Shown here: positions 54,186 through 63,355 of the stretch, piece after piece | Position numbering within the stretch: the first letter of the stretch is position 1 | Layout: every line of letters starts with the position of its first letter | NCBI RefSeq assembly: GCF_900302475.1 | Contig: NZ_OMOQ01000003.1 | Location: forward strand, 62,001 to 126,000 | Source: Defluviimonas aquaemixtae | GTDB lineage: Bacteria > Pseudomonadota > Alphaproteobacteria > Rhodobacterales > Rhodobacteraceae | Reading direction: 5' to 3' | Length of the DNA stretch: 64,000 bases | Notes under the pieces: generated by a model | The model's input: the letters and a program-made list of their open reading frames with translations, nothing else | Databases searched by the model: none | Told to the model about the DNA's origin: nothing | Program-made: the position numbers and the translations under genes

Positions 54186-55478
54186 ATGGTCGACATCGCC
54201 ACACGCGTCTACAACCACGCCTTCAAGATCGACCCGATCATCCGGTCGCTCATCGATACCGACTTCTACAAGCTCCTGATGTGCCAGTCGGTCCTCAGGA
54301 ACCGGCCCGACACGACCGTGACCTTCAGCCTTATCAACCGCACCAAGTCGATCCCGCTCGCCAAGCTCATCGACGAGGGCGAGCTTAGGGAGCAACTCGA
54401 CCACGCCCGGTCGCTGTCGCTCGCGCGCGGCGAAAGCACCTGGCTCAGGGGCAACACTTTCTACGGCAAGCGCCAGATGTTCAGCCACACCTTCATGGAA
54501 TGGTTCGAGGCACTCCGCCTGCCGCCCTACTACCTCGAGCGCAAGGGCGATCAGTACGAGCTGACCTTCGAGGGCAAGTGGCCCGAAGTGATGCTGTGGG
54601 AAATCCCGGCCCTCGCCATCCTGATGGAACTTCGCTCCCGCGCGGTGCTCTCCGCGATGGGCAAGTTCGAGCTCCAGGTCCTCTATGCCCGCGCAATGGC
54701 CCGGCTTTGGGAAAAGATCGAGCGGCTGAAGAAGATCGACGGCCTCCGCATCGCCGATTTCGGGACCCGTCGGCGGCACAGTTTCCTCTGGCAGGACTGG
54801 TGCGTGCAGGCGATGATCGAAGGGCTGGGCGAAGCCTTCGTCGGCACTTCGAACTGCCGCATCGCGATGCGGCGCGACATCGAGGCGATCGGGACCAACG
54901 CCCACGAACTGCCGATGGTCTATTCGGCGCTCGCCGATACCGACGAGGAACTGTCGGACGCGCCCTACAAGGTCCTCGCCGACTGGCACGAGGAGCATTC
55001 GGGCAATCTCCGCATCATCCTGCCCGATACCTACGGGTCCGAGGGATTCCTCAAGCACGCGCCCGACTGGCTGGCCGGCTGGACCGGCATCCGCATCGAC
55101 TCGGGCGATCCCGCCACAGGCGCGGAAATCGCGATCCGCTGGTGGAAGGAGCGCGGCGAGGACCCGCGCGACAAGCTCGTGATCTTCTCCGACGGGCTCG
55201 ACGTCGACAAGATCGAGGAACTGCACAGGCGTTTCGCCGGGCGCGTGCGGGTCTCGTTCGGCTGGGGCACGCTGCTCACCAACGATTTCCGGGGCTTCGC
55301 GCCGAACGACGGGCTGGCCCCGTTCAGCATCGTCTGCAAGGCGGTCGCGGCGAACGGGCGGCCCACGGTCAAGCTCTCGGACAACCCGCTGAAAGCGATG
55401 GGGCCGCCCGACCAGATCAGGCGCTACAAACGCGTATTTGGCGTGGGCGAGCAGGAAGAGCTGGCGGTGATCGTCTAG
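54186..55478 (+). CDS. pncB: Nicotinate phosphoribosyltransferase
   Basis: 430 residues, full length. Family marks are SLIDTDFYKLLMCQSVLRN, the central ADFGTRRRHSFLWQDW with the phosphate-binding region, SFGWGTLLTNDF and VKLSDNPLKAMG near the end. It uses PRPP and ATP to make nicotinate mononucleotide. The ATG starts one base after the pncA stop. The pair forms a two-gene NAD-salvage operon. A long opposite-strand frame (53394-55895) is a composition shadow. Confidence 0.95.
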   Translation: MVDIATRVYNHAFKIDPIIRSLIDTDFYKLLMCQSVLRNRPDTTVTFSLINRTKSIPLAKLIDEGELREQLDHARSLSLARGESTWLRGNTFYGKRQMFSHTFMEWFEALRLPPYYLERKGDQYELTFEGKWPEVMLWEIPALAILMELRSRAVLSAMGKFELQVLYARAMARLWEKIERLKKIDGLRIADFGTRRRHSFLWQDWCVQAMIEGLGEAFVGTSNCRIAMRRDIEAIGTNAHELPMVYSALADTDEELSDAPYKVLADWHEEHSGNLRIILPDTYGSEGFLKHAPDWLAGWTGIRIDSGDPATGAEIAIRWWKERGEDPRDKLVIFSDGLDVDKIEELHRRFAGRVRVSFGWGTLLTNDFRGFAPNDGLAPFSIVCKAVAANGRPTVKLSDNPLKAMGPPDQIRRYKRVFGVGEQEELAVIV

Positions 55479-55590
55479 GCGCCGCGTGACCGGCAGGTGC
55501 GCTTGCGCTTTGCGAAGGCGTCCCACCGATGTAAGATGTCCGGGTTTGAACCAACTGATTGCGGGATTCGGGTTTAACCCTGCGTCGCCT

Positions 55591-56256
55591 ATGAAACTGA
55601 TTTGTTTGACACTCTCCCTCGCTCTCGCGATGACGCCCGTGCGCGCCGATGAATTCGGACGTTTCGTCGGGCGACTCATCCTCTCGGACGAACAGCTCGA
55701 CGAGTGCTTCGCATCCGACGAAGACGGCTTTTTCTCCATCTTTCGGCTGGTCGAGGAGTTCCACTTCATCGACCCCAACCAGATCGACTGGTCGGTGCCG
55801 TCGGGCACCTGCGTAAACGGCGCGTCGATCCCGGCGGCCTTCTGGAGCGTGATGGGCGGACCGTGGTCGGGCAAGTACCGCCGCGCCTCGGTCATTCACG
55901 ACCACTATGTGCGCACGCGCGTGCGCACTTGGCAGGACACCCACCGCGCTTTCTACTACGGTATGCGGGCGGGTGACGTTTCCGCCACCCAGGCCAAGCT
56001 GATGTACTACGCCGTGCGCCGCTTCGGGAAACGCTGGGATCTGAAGACCCGCAGCCTGCCGGAGTGCGGTTCCGACAACACCGACTGCGGCGTCGCCAGA
56101 GTCGCAAAGCCGGACTGGATCCTGGTGCCCGAGGTCCCAAATGGGGACATCTCTGAGCTTGTCGTCGGCATGGATTTCGACGCCATGTCGCTTGAAGAGA
56201 TTGACCGCATCGCCGACGAACAGCTTTCCACCGACATCCTCGACCCGTCCCGCTAG
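55591..56256 (+). CDS. Exported DUF1353-like protein
   Basis: A 221-residue protein with a signal sequence (MKLICLTLSLALAMTPVRA). The core FHFIDPNQIDWSVPSGTCVNGASIPAAFWSVMGGPWSGKYRRASVIHDHYV, read in short blocks, fits DUF1353, where the GASIP and HD elements are conserved. The family occurs in phages and bacterial chromosomes; function unknown. ATG 55591 starts the signal peptide although no Shine-Dalgarno sequence is seen; the frame is open from 55486. Separate from pncB by 112 bp and from the TetR gene by 119 bp. Confidence 0.72.
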   Translation: MKLICLTLSLALAMTPVRADEFGRFVGRLILSDEQLDECFASDEDGFFSIFRLVEEFHFIDPNQIDWSVPSGTCVNGASIPAAFWSVMGGPWSGKYRRASVIHDHYVRTRVRTWQDTHRAFYYGMRAGDVSATQAKLMYYAVRRFGKRWDLKTRSLPECGSDNTDCGVARVAKPDWILVPEVPNGDISELVVGMDFDAMSLEEIDRIADEQLSTDILDPSR

Positions 56257-56333
56257 AACGCGCCGTCGGCCGCGCGCCGGAATCGGTGGAACGCCAGAGC
56301 GCAATCCCCCTTGCGGAGGTACCGTTCCGGGTG

Positions 56334-56355
56334 TAGTTATACGATTGTATAATTA
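56334..56355. promoter_or_regulatory. Palindromic operator upstream of TetR operon
   Basis: TAGTTATAC (56334-56342), GATT, GTATAATTA (56347-56355) are inverted repeats with one mismatch (TTATAC/GTATAA is perfect). This AT-rich element stands out in GC-rich DNA 21 bp before the regulator ATG, a typical place for autorepression by a TetR protein. Confidence 0.6.
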
Positions 56356-56375
56356 CTGGACGAAGACGGCCCTGC

Positions 56376-57014
56376 ATGAGTGCCACAAGGCGGAAATTCA
56401 CGCGCGACGACCCCGAAAGCCGGCGCGCGGCGCTGATCTCGGCGACGCTTCGGCTGATGGCGGGGGCGGGGCCGCAGGCCGCGACCGTGCGCGCAATCGC
56501 CGATGAGGCGGGCGTCTCCCCAGGCATGATCAGGCACCACTTCGACACCAAGGACGATCTCGTGAACGCCGCCTATGGCGCCCACATGGCCGCGCAGATG
56601 GAGGCGACCGAGGCCGCCGCCGGGACGGGTGGCAGCGCACGCGCCCGGCTCGCGCGGTTCGTCACGGCCTCGCTCATGCCACCGGTCGTCGATCCCCGGA
56701 CCCTGTCGCTCTGGGCCGCGTTCATCCACATGATCCGCCGCGATCCGGCCATGCGGGCAACCCACGCGGAAAGCTATCTCGGCTATCGTGACCGGCTGGA
56801 GCAGCTGATCGCCGACGCGCTGGCCGAAGCGGGACGCACGGGCGACGCGACGCGTCCGCTCGCCATCGCCAGCAACGCGGTCATCGACGGGCTGTGGCTC
56901 GAAGCCGGCGCGCTGCCCGAGGCGTTCGCGCCCGGCGAAGTGACGCGCGTGGGTCTCGACTCGGTAGGCGCGATCCTCGCGCTCGACCTCGGCGCGGATG
57001 AGGAGGCGACATGA
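56376..57014 (+). CDS. TetR family regulator (BetI-like)
   Basis: A 212-residue TetR protein. The DNA-binding helix-turn-helix is ATVRAIADEAGVSPGMIRHHF, followed by DTKDDLVNAAYG. The C-terminal helices (SLMPPVVDPRTLSLWAAFIHMIRRDPAM...YRDRLEQLIADAL) resemble the BetI-type ligand/dimer domain. It starts an operon: its stop overlaps the ATG of the aminotransferase gene (ATGA, 57011-57014). The AT-rich palindrome just upstream is probably its operator. A 2-keto acid or amino-acid intermediate of the downstream pathway is a reasonable inducer. Confidence 0.88.
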   Translation: MSATRRKFTRDDPESRRAALISATLRLMAGAGPQAATVRAIADEAGVSPGMIRHHFDTKDDLVNAAYGAHMAAQMEATEAAAGTGGSARARLARFVTASLMPPVVDPRTLSLWAAFIHMIRRDPAMRATHAESYLGYRDRLEQLIADALAEAGRTGDATRPLAIASNAVIDGLWLEAGALPEAFAPGEVTRVGLDSVGAILALDLGADEEAT

Positions 57015-58204
57015 ACCATTCCCCGATCCTCGACCGCCTCGCCGGCCTCGGCGGCGCGAAATGGGAGGTCTACTTCGCCGCGCAGGCCATGGCGCGGGCT
57101 GGCCGCGACGTGATCGACCTGACGATCGGCAATCCCGACGTGCCGGTCCCCGACGACCTGGCCGAGGCCGCCATCGCCGCGATCCGCGCCGGTCGGACGC
57201 AATATTCCGACGGACGCGGCGAACGCGCGCTCCGCACCGCGCTGGCCGAGCGTTACACCCGCCGCGCCGGGCGGGCGGTGTCGCCAGAACAGGTGCTCTG
57301 CTTCCCCGGCACCCAGACCGCGCTATTCGCCGTCCTGACGGGCCTCGCCGAGGCGGGCACAGAGGTGCTCGTCGGGGACCCGATGTACGCGACCTACGAA
57401 GGCGTCGTCGCGGCGAGCGGCGCGGCCCTCGTCCCCGTGCCGCTCCGACCCGAGAGCGGGTTCCGCATCGCGGCCGACGACATCGCCCGGCGGATCACGC
57501 CCGCCTCGCGCGCAATCCTTCTCAACACGCCCCACAATCCCACCGGCGCCGTTCTCGGCGCGGAGGATATCGCGGCGATCGGCGCGGTCGCCACCCGGCA
57601 CGATCTCTGGCTCGTCGTGGACGAGGTCTATGAGGAGCTCGTCTTCGACGGCACTGTTTTCGCCTCGCCCTTCGATGTCGCCGCGCTCGCCGACCGCACG
57701 ATCGTCGTCTCCTCGATTTCCAAGTCCCACGCCGCGCCCGGCTTCCGGTCGGGCTGGTGCGTCGCGCCGCGCGCCTTCGCCGACCGGCTGCTGCCGCTGT
57801 CCGAGGTCATGCTCTTCGGCAACCAGCCCTTCATCGCCGACATGACGGTGAAGGCCGTGTCGCGCCCCTCCGAGGCGGCGAAGGGAATGCGGACGCGCTT
57901 CGCCACCCGGGCCGGGCGGCTGGCCGAGGCGCTCTCTACGGAGACAAACCTCGTAGTCCAGACGCCCCAGGCCGGAATGTTCGCACTCATCGACGTCCGC
58001 GCGTCAGGGCGTTCGGACCGCGACTACGCGCTCGACCTGCTCGACTCTGAAGGCGTCGCGGTGATGCCCGGCACGACCTTCGGCACCACGCTTCAGGGCT
58101 GGGTCCGCGTCGCCCTGACCGTCGACGACGCCCGCTTCGGGGATGCGACCCGGCGCATTATCCGCCGCGCCTCAACCCTCGCCAGAACCGGAGCCACCGC
58201 ATGA
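57011..58204 (+). CDS. Class I/II aminotransferase (AruH-like, possible arginine:pyruvate transaminase)
   Basis: A 397-residue fold-type I PLP enzyme. Visible parts are DLTIGNPDVPVPDDL, SDGRGERALRTALAERY, NTPHNPTGAVL, DEVYEELVF and the Schiff-base lysine in SSISKSHAAPGFRSGW. The sequence layout resembles Pseudomonas AruH, and it is followed by an AruI-like decarboxylase with 4-nt overlap. In the arginine transaminase route AruH makes 2-ketoarginine from arginine and pyruvate. Other amino-acid substrates remain possible. Confidence 0.82.
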   Translation: MNHSPILDRLAGLGGAKWEVYFAAQAMARAGRDVIDLTIGNPDVPVPDDLAEAAIAAIRAGRTQYSDGRGERALRTALAERYTRRAGRAVSPEQVLCFPGTQTALFAVLTGLAEAGTEVLVGDPMYATYEGVVAASGAALVPVPLRPESGFRIAADDIARRITPASRAILLNTPHNPTGAVLGAEDIAAIGAVATRHDLWLVVDEVYEELVFDGTVFASPFDVAALADRTIVVSSISKSHAAPGFRSGWCVAPRAFADRLLPLSEVMLFGNQPFIADMTVKAVSRPSEAAKGMRTRFATRAGRLAEALSTETNLVVQTPQAGMFALIDVRASGRSDRDYALDLLDSEGVAVMPGTTFGTTLQGWVRVALTVDDARFGDATRRIIRRASTLARTGATA

Positions 58205-59778
58205 CCACCATCGGCGAAGCCCTCGTCCGCGCGCTCGAAGCGCGCGGCGTCGACACCGTTTTCGGCATACCCGGCGTCCATACTGTCGAGCTGTATCGCG
58301 GCCTCGAAGGAACGAGGATCCGTCACGTCACGCCGCGCCACGAACAGGGCGCGGGCTTCATGGCCGATGGCTATGCGCGCATCTCGGGCCGTCCCGGCGT
58401 CGCCTTCGTCATCACCGGCCCGGGCATGACGAACATGATGACGCCGATGGGTCAGGCGCGGGCGGATTCGGTGCCGATGATCGTGATCTCCGGCGTCAAC
58501 CGGCGCGACTCGCTCGGCAAGGGGCTCGGCCACTTGCACGAACTGCCCGATCAGCGCGGCATGACGGCGCTCGTCGCGCGGTCCTCGGACCGCATCGAAC
58601 GGGCGGATGACCTCGCCGCCGCGCTGGACCGCGCCTTCGCCGCGGCGACGGGCGACCGGCCGGGGCCGGCTCATATCGAGGTGCCGATCGACGTCTTCGG
58701 CCTTCCGGCCCTCGCCCTGGCCCCCCCGTCAACGCCCACCGCGCCGCGTCCCGACGCGGAAGCGATCCGGCGCGCTGCGGTTCTCCTCGGTGGTGCCAAC
58801 GCCCCTCTCATCCTCGCCGGAGGCGGCGCGAAGTTCGAAAACGCCGCACTCACCGCTTTGGCCGAACGGCTGGGCGCGCCGGTCGTTCAGACGGTGAACG
58901 CGCGCGGCCTGATGCACGGCCACCCGCTTACCGTGCCCGCCAGCCCGAGCCTCGACGCGGTCCGCGCGCTCATCCGTGCCGCTGACGTCGTGCTCGCCCT
59001 CGGAACGGAACTCGGCCCCACGGACTACGACATGTATGGCGGCGGCGGCCTGCCCCAGCCCCGCCGGATGATCCGCGTCGACATCTCCGCCGGACAACTC
59101 GCCCGCCATCCCGCCGACATCGCCATCGAAGGCGCGCTATCAGACGTCCTCCCAGCGTTGGCCGATGGGGTTCCCGCCGCGATGGATCGTGACGGCCCTG
59201 CCCGCGCGGCGGCCACCCGCAAGGCGGCCCGCGCGGCGCTCGATCCCCCGATGCGGGCCCAGATCGCGATGCTTGAGGCGGTGCGCGACACGGTGCCCGG
59301 CGCCGTCTTCATCGGCGATTCCACGCAAGCCATCTACGCCGGCAACCTCTGCTACGACCACGACCGGCCCGCCGGATGGTTCAACGCCGCGACCGGCTTC
59401 GGCGCGCTCGGCTACGCCATCCCGGCCGCCATCGGCGCGGCGCTCGCGGCGCCGGACGCGCCCGTCATCTGCCTCGCCGGCGACGGCGGCGCGCAGTTCA
59501 CCCTGCCCGAGATCATGACGGCGGTGGACGAAAGGTTGCCCATCACCTTCCTCATCTGGAACAACTACGCCTATCAGGAGATCGCCGCGTCGATGGAGGC
59601 CAAGGGCATCGCGGTCGTCGGCTGCCACCCGACGCCGCCCGATTTCGCGCATATCGCTCGCGCCTGCGGCATTCCGCACGCCCGCATCAAGATGCGGCCA
59701 GAGGCGCTCAGAGATGCGCTCCTCCGGCTCGGGCGCGAATCCGGCCCCGTGATGATCGAGATCGACGCGAAAGACTGA
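58201..59778 (+). CDS. ThDP-dependent decarboxylase (AruI-like, 2-ketoarginine decarboxylase)
   Basis: A 525-residue ThDP enzyme of the acetolactate-synthase superfamily. N-terminal FGIPGVHTVELYRGLEG, catalytic glutamate in PRHEQGAGFMADGYAR, and the ThDP-Mg motif GDGGAQFTLPEIMTAV...FLIWNN. In NCBI naming such proteins are 5-guanidino-2-oxopentanoate decarboxylases. Coupled to an AruH-like aminotransferase, it would convert 2-ketoarginine to 4-guanidinobutyraldehyde. No dehydrogenase or guanidinobutyrase is adjacent, so the pathway would be completed elsewhere. Acetolactate synthase or benzoylformate decarboxylase are alternatives. Confidence 0.8.
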   Translation: MTTIGEALVRALEARGVDTVFGIPGVHTVELYRGLEGTRIRHVTPRHEQGAGFMADGYARISGRPGVAFVITGPGMTNMMTPMGQARADSVPMIVISGVNRRDSLGKGLGHLHELPDQRGMTALVARSSDRIERADDLAAALDRAFAAATGDRPGPAHIEVPIDVFGLPALALAPPSTPTAPRPDAEAIRRAAVLLGGANAPLILAGGGAKFENAALTALAERLGAPVVQTVNARGLMHGHPLTVPASPSLDAVRALIRAADVVLALGTELGPTDYDMYGGGGLPQPRRMIRVDISAGQLARHPADIAIEGALSDVLPALADGVPAAMDRDGPARAAATRKAARAALDPPMRAQIAMLEAVRDTVPGAVFIGDSTQAIYAGNLCYDHDRPAGWFNAATGFGALGYAIPAAIGAALAAPDAPVICLAGDGGAQFTLPEIMTAVDERLPITFLIWNNYAYQEIAASMEAKGIAVVGCHPTPPDFAHIARACGIPHARIKMRPEALRDALLRLGRESGPVMIEIDAKD

Positions 59779-59784
59779 CGGGGA

Positions 59785-60651
59785 CTACGAGCCGTCTTCT
59801 GCGCCGTTGATGATCTCCACGGCCTCGTCGGCGGTCTCCACAAAGCGGAACAGCTTGATGTCCTCCGGCGAGATCGTGCCCGCCTCGACCAGCGCCTGCC
59901 AGTTGATGACGGCCTCCCAGAAGGCACGGCCAAAAAGCAGGAAGGGCACGGGCCGCATCCGCCCGGTCTGAATGAGCGTCAGGCTCTCGAACAGCTCGTC
60001 GAGCGTGCCGAACCCGCCCGGGAAGATGCAGAGCGCCTTGGCGCGCATCAGGAAATGCATCTTGCGGATCGCGAAGTAGTGGAAGTTGAAGCACAGATCC
60101 GGCGTCACGTATTCGTTTGGCGCCTGCTCGTGCGGCAGGACGATATTCAACCCGATCGAAGCGCCGCCCGCATCCATCGCGCCGCGATTGCCCGCCTCCA
60201 TGATGCCGGGCCCGCCGCCGGTGACGATCACGTCCTCGCGCCCGTAGCTCTTGAGGCTTTTTTCCGTCATGAGCCGGGCGAGCCTGCGGGCCTCATCGTA
60301 CCAGTGCGACAAAGCCGCCGCGCCAGCCGCTTCGTCGTGCCGGGCGCCGCCCCCGGTCTCGATCAGCGGCGGCTCGGCCTGTACCGCCGTCCCTGTCGGA
60401 TCGGGGATGCGGGCGCTGCCCATCAGAACGATGGTCGATTCGATGCCGCGTTCGTCCATGATCATCTGCGGCTTCAGAAGTTCGAGCTGGAGCCGCACGG
60501 GCCTCAACTCCTCGCGGCACAGGAAATCGGGATCGGTGAAGGCCAGCCGGTAGGCCGGCGCGCGCGTCTGGGGCGTGTCCGGAATGCGGTCGGCGGCCTC
60601 GACGTCCTGCTGGCTGTGGCGGAACGGGTGCTGGCGTGGGTCGTCTTTCAT
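59785..60651 (-). CDS. LOG family protein (TIGR00730-type)
   Basis: A 288-residue Rossmann-like protein. The family signatures are GGGPGIMEAGNRG and PGGFGTLDELFE. An N-terminal extension of about 80 residues lies before MGSARIPDP. LOG proteins release adenine-type bases from nucleoside monophosphates (cytokinin-activating in plants); bacterial ones likely act in nucleotide metabolism. ATG 60651 marks the family start; the frame to 61158 runs through the dapD region. Convergent with the AruI-like gene (6-bp gap). Confidence 0.87.
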   Translation of the reverse strand: MKDDPRQHPFRHSQQDVEAADRIPDTPQTRAPAYRLAFTDPDFLCREELRPVRLQLELLKPQMIMDERGIESTIVLMGSARIPDPTGTAVQAEPPLIETGGGARHDEAAGAAALSHWYDEARRLARLMTEKSLKSYGREDVIVTGGGPGIMEAGNRGAMDAGGASIGLNIVLPHEQAPNEYVTPDLCFNFHYFAIRKMHFLMRAKALCIFPGGFGTLDELFESLTLIQTGRMRPVPFLLFGRAFWEAVINWQALVEAGTISPEDIKLFRFVETADEAVEIINGAEDGS

Positions 60652-60817
60652 CGCGCGTCCTCGGTGTCTTGTCGCCTCAGACCTAGCCCCTTTGCCGGGG
60701 TGAGGCCAGCCCGCGCCGCTGCGGATGGCGCAACTGTGACGCGCAAGGTTGCATTGCCTCACGGGCGCGCGCGTCCTATAGGCCATGGTCACGCGACGCT
60801 TGACCCCGGAGACCCCC

Positions 60818-61645
60818 ATGTCCAATGCCGCACTCGAAACCGCCATCGAAGCCGCCTGGGAGGCGCGCGACACGATCACGCCCGCGACAGGGGGCGAAAC
60901 CCGCGACGCGATCGGCGCCACGCTCGAAGCGCTCGACAGCGGCAAGCTCCGGGTAGCCGAGCGGCGGGCGGACGGCGACTGGCACGTGAACCAGTGGGCC
61001 AAGAAGGCGGTTCTGCTCGGTTTCCGCATCCGTGACACCGAGGTGCAGAGCGGTGGGCCCAATGGCGCCGTCTGGTGGGACAAGGTCGCGCCAAAATTCG
61101 TCGGGTGGGGCGAGAACAGATGGAAACAGGCGGGATTCCGCGCCGCGGCCGGCTGCATCGTCCGCCACTCCGCCTATGTCGCGCCCGGCGTCGTGCTGAT
61201 GCCCTCCTTCGTCAATCTCGGCGCCTATGTCGACGAGGGCACGATGGTCGATACCTGGGCCACCGTCGGCTCCTGCGCCCAGATCGGCAAGAACGTCCAC
61301 CTCTCGGGCGGCGTCGGCATCGGGGGCGTCCTCGAGCCAATGCAGGCCGGCCCGACGATCATCGAGGACAACTGCTTCATCGGCGCCCGCTCCGAGGTCG
61401 TCGAGGGCTGCATCGTGCGCGAAGGCTCGGTCCTCGGCATGGGCGTCTTCATCGGCAAGTCAACGAAGATCGTCGACCGCGAGACCGGAAACGTCACCTA
61501 TGGCGAGGTGCCGGCCGGGTCAGTCGTCGTCGCGGGCTCCATGCCGTCGAAGAACGGCATCAACCTCTACTGCGCGGTTATCGTGAAGAAGGTCGACGCG
61601 CAGACCCGCTCGAAGACCTCGATCAACGAACTTCTGCGCGACTGA
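60818..61645 (+). CDS. dapD: Tetrahydrodipicolinate N-succinyltransferase
   Basis: 275 residues, full length. N-terminal helical domain ([20 protein letters not shown]), then left-handed beta-helix turns ([51 protein letters not shown]) and the C-terminal strand region. It transfers succinyl to tetrahydrodipicolinate in lysine and diaminopimelate synthesis. CGGAG precedes ATG 60818, 11 codons into the longest frame. It stands alone; no dapE nearby. Confidence 0.95.
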   Translation: MSNAALETAIEAAWEARDTITPATGGETRDAIGATLEALDSGKLRVAERRADGDWHVNQWAKKAVLLGFRIRDTEVQSGGPNGAVWWDKVAPKFVGWGENRWKQAGFRAAAGCIVRHSAYVAPGVVLMPSFVNLGAYVDEGTMVDTWATVGSCAQIGKNVHLSGGVGIGGVLEPMQAGPTIIEDNCFIGARSEVVEGCIVREGSVLGMGVFIGKSTKIVDRETGNVTYGEVPAGSVVVAGSMPSKNGINLYCAVIVKKVDAQTRSKTSINELLRD

Positions 61646-61706
61646 TCTGCACTGTCCGCAATTTCGTGTAGTCTGTCGGCGAAGGTTCTCAACAGGGAGT
61701 AAGTAC

Positions 61707-61952
61707 ATGGGCATCGGATTCTTCGGCGCGATCATCGTCGGCGGGCTGGCGGGCTGGATCGCCAGTATGATCATGAAGGCCGACACCGGCGTCTTCGCCA
61801 ACGTCGGCCTCGGCATCCTGGGGGCTGTCCTGCTTAACGGTCTGTTGAGACTCCTGTCGATCTATCCGGCCGAAGCCTGGATTCCCCAGCTGGTCGTCGG
61901 GATAGTTGGGGCCAGCCTGCTGATCTGGATCTGGCGGCGTATGAGGGGCTAA
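61707..61952 (+). CDS. GlsB/YeaQ/YmgE family stress-response membrane protein
   Basis: An 81-residue protein with three short hydrophobic segments and the glycine-rich pattern of the family (GFFGAIIVGGLAGWIASMIM, NVGLGILGAVLLNGLL). GGGAG is upstream at good distance. Family members are small inner-membrane proteins induced by general stress or in envelope-stress regulons; the mechanism is unknown. It lies 61 bp after dapD. Confidence 0.85.
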   Translation: MGIGFFGAIIVGGLAGWIASMIMKADTGVFANVGLGILGAVLLNGLLRLLSIYPAEAWIPQLVVGIVGASLLIWIWRRMRG

Positions 61953-62005
61953 GTCCGGGTCAACGATACGCACGTAGCGATGCCGGTCGCAGGAAGGGTC
62001 GACAG

Positions 62006-62329
62006 GTGGAAAAGACGAAGCGCCCCCAGCAGGTCTATACCCTTCTCGTCCAGGTCGGACGCAAGGCGGGCGACGGGCTGCCGAAGAAAGCCACGGGCGC
62101 CGCGCTCATGATCTATGCCTCGGGCGTCGACGAGGACGAGGCAGTGCGCGAGACGGTGGCGATCCTCAAGCAGGCCGACATGGCGCCCTTGGACGTCACG
62201 GGCTACGGCACACCGGAGGATCGCGCGGCCCAGGGCCACGAGGTCGCCGCGGAGGAGCGCACGCTCATGGACAAGGCGCTCGCCGAGAACGCGGTGATCG
62301 TGGCCGAGGTGACGCCCTTCTTCGAATGA
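62006..62329 (+). CDS. Small conserved-looking protein of unknown function
   Basis: 107 residues, acidic, no signal peptide or membrane segment. I do not recognise it. It has an alpha/beta look: YTLLVQVGRKAGDGLPKKATGAALMIYASGVDEDEAVRETVAIL, read as strand and helix, ending VIVAEVTPFFE. GTG start with AGGAAGGG 7 nt upstream supports real translation. It sits between the YeaQ-like gene and the thioredoxin-like gene. Confidence 0.6.
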   Translation: MEKTKRPQQVYTLLVQVGRKAGDGLPKKATGAALMIYASGVDEDEAVRETVAILKQADMAPLDVTGYGTPEDRAAQGHEVAAEERTLMDKALAENAVIVAEVTPFFE

Positions 62330-62416
62330 CAGTCCCGGACCTCATCGCCGCATCCCCCTTGGCCTTTCCGCCCGGCGCGCTCATATAGGGGGCGACACGG
62401 TAATCAGGGGGCAGAC

Positions 62417-63328
62417 ATGCTCGAATTCGGCCAGAAACAGGACGCGCCGGCCGGTGCTGCGGATTTGATCCGCGACGTCACCGAAGCGGATTTCATGAAA
62501 GAGGTGATCGAGGCGAGCGCCCAGGTGCCCGTCATCGTCGATTTCTGGGCGCCGTGGTGTGGGCCCTGCAAGACGCTCGGCCCCGCGCTCGAAGCCGCCG
62601 TCACGGCGGCCAAGGGCAAGGTTCGCATGGCCAAGGTCAACGTGGACGAAAACCAGCAGATCGCCGCCCAGCTCCGCATCCAGTCCATCCCGACCGTTTA
62701 CGCGTTCTGGCAGGGCAAGCCGGTCGACGGCTTCCAGGGCGCGGTCGCGGGCTCCGAGATCAAGGCCTTCGTCGACAAGCTCGCCGGGCTCGCAGGCGAC
62801 GGCGGCCTCGGCGAAGCGCTTGAGGCGGCCGAAGCGATGCTGACCGAAGGCGCCGCCGTCGATGCCGCCGAGACCTTCGCCGCGATCCTCGGCGAAGAGC
62901 CGGAAAACGCCGCCGCCTATGGCGGGCTCGTCCGCGCCCATCTCGCGATGGGCAACGAGGAGCAGGCCGAAGGGCTCCTGAACGCCGTTCCCGCCGCGAT
63001 CGCCACCGCCGCCGAGATCGAAGCCGCCCGTGCGCAGCTCGCGCTTGCGAAGCAGGCCGCCGATGCCGGCCCGGTTGCTGAACTCCTGGACCGCGTCCTG
63101 TCGCATCCCGACGACCATCAGGCGCGCTTCGATCTCGCCCAGGCGCTGCACGCCTCCGGCAAGGTCGAGGGCGCGGTCGAGGAGCTGCTCGAACTCTTCC
63201 GCCGCGATCGCGAGTGGAACGACGGCGCGGCGAAGAGGCAGCTCTTCACCATTTTCGAGGCTCTGAAGCCGACCGACCCGATCGTTCTGAAGGGCCGGCG
63301 CAGACTTTCGTCGATGATCTTTGCCTGA
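62417..63328 (+). CDS. cnoX: CnoX/YbbN-type thioredoxin-TPR protein
   Basis: 303 residues: an N-terminal thioredoxin domain with WCGPC (DFWAPWCGPCKTLGP) and cis-Pro region SIPTVYAF, then a C-terminal helical TPR-like domain (about 130-300). This is the CnoX layout; E. coli CnoX (YbbN) holds unfolding proteins under oxidative stress. Many alphaproteobacterial versions keep an active CGPC, whereas E. coli has SQHC, so a redox role is possible here. It is 28 bp upstream of the LON-domain gene and probably co-transcribed. Confidence 0.88.
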   Translation: MLEFGQKQDAPAGAADLIRDVTEADFMKEVIEASAQVPVIVDFWAPWCGPCKTLGPALEAAVTAAKGKVRMAKVNVDENQQIAAQLRIQSIPTVYAFWQGKPVDGFQGAVAGSEIKAFVDKLAGLAGDGGLGEALEAAEAMLTEGAAVDAAETFAAILGEEPENAAAYGGLVRAHLAMGNEEQAEGLLNAVPAAIATAAEIEAARAQLALAKQAADAGPVAELLDRVLSHPDDHQARFDLAQALHASGKVEGAVEELLELFRRDREWNDGAAKRQLFTIFEALKPTDPIVLKGRRRLSSMIFA

Positions 63329-63355
63329 GGGCCGACACCCGCTAGGATCGGGACC

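Noticed and set aside
53394..55895. 833-codon open frame on the minus strand
   Set aside because: It covers pncA and pncB on the other strand, both of which have full catalytic motifs. The minus frame has none.
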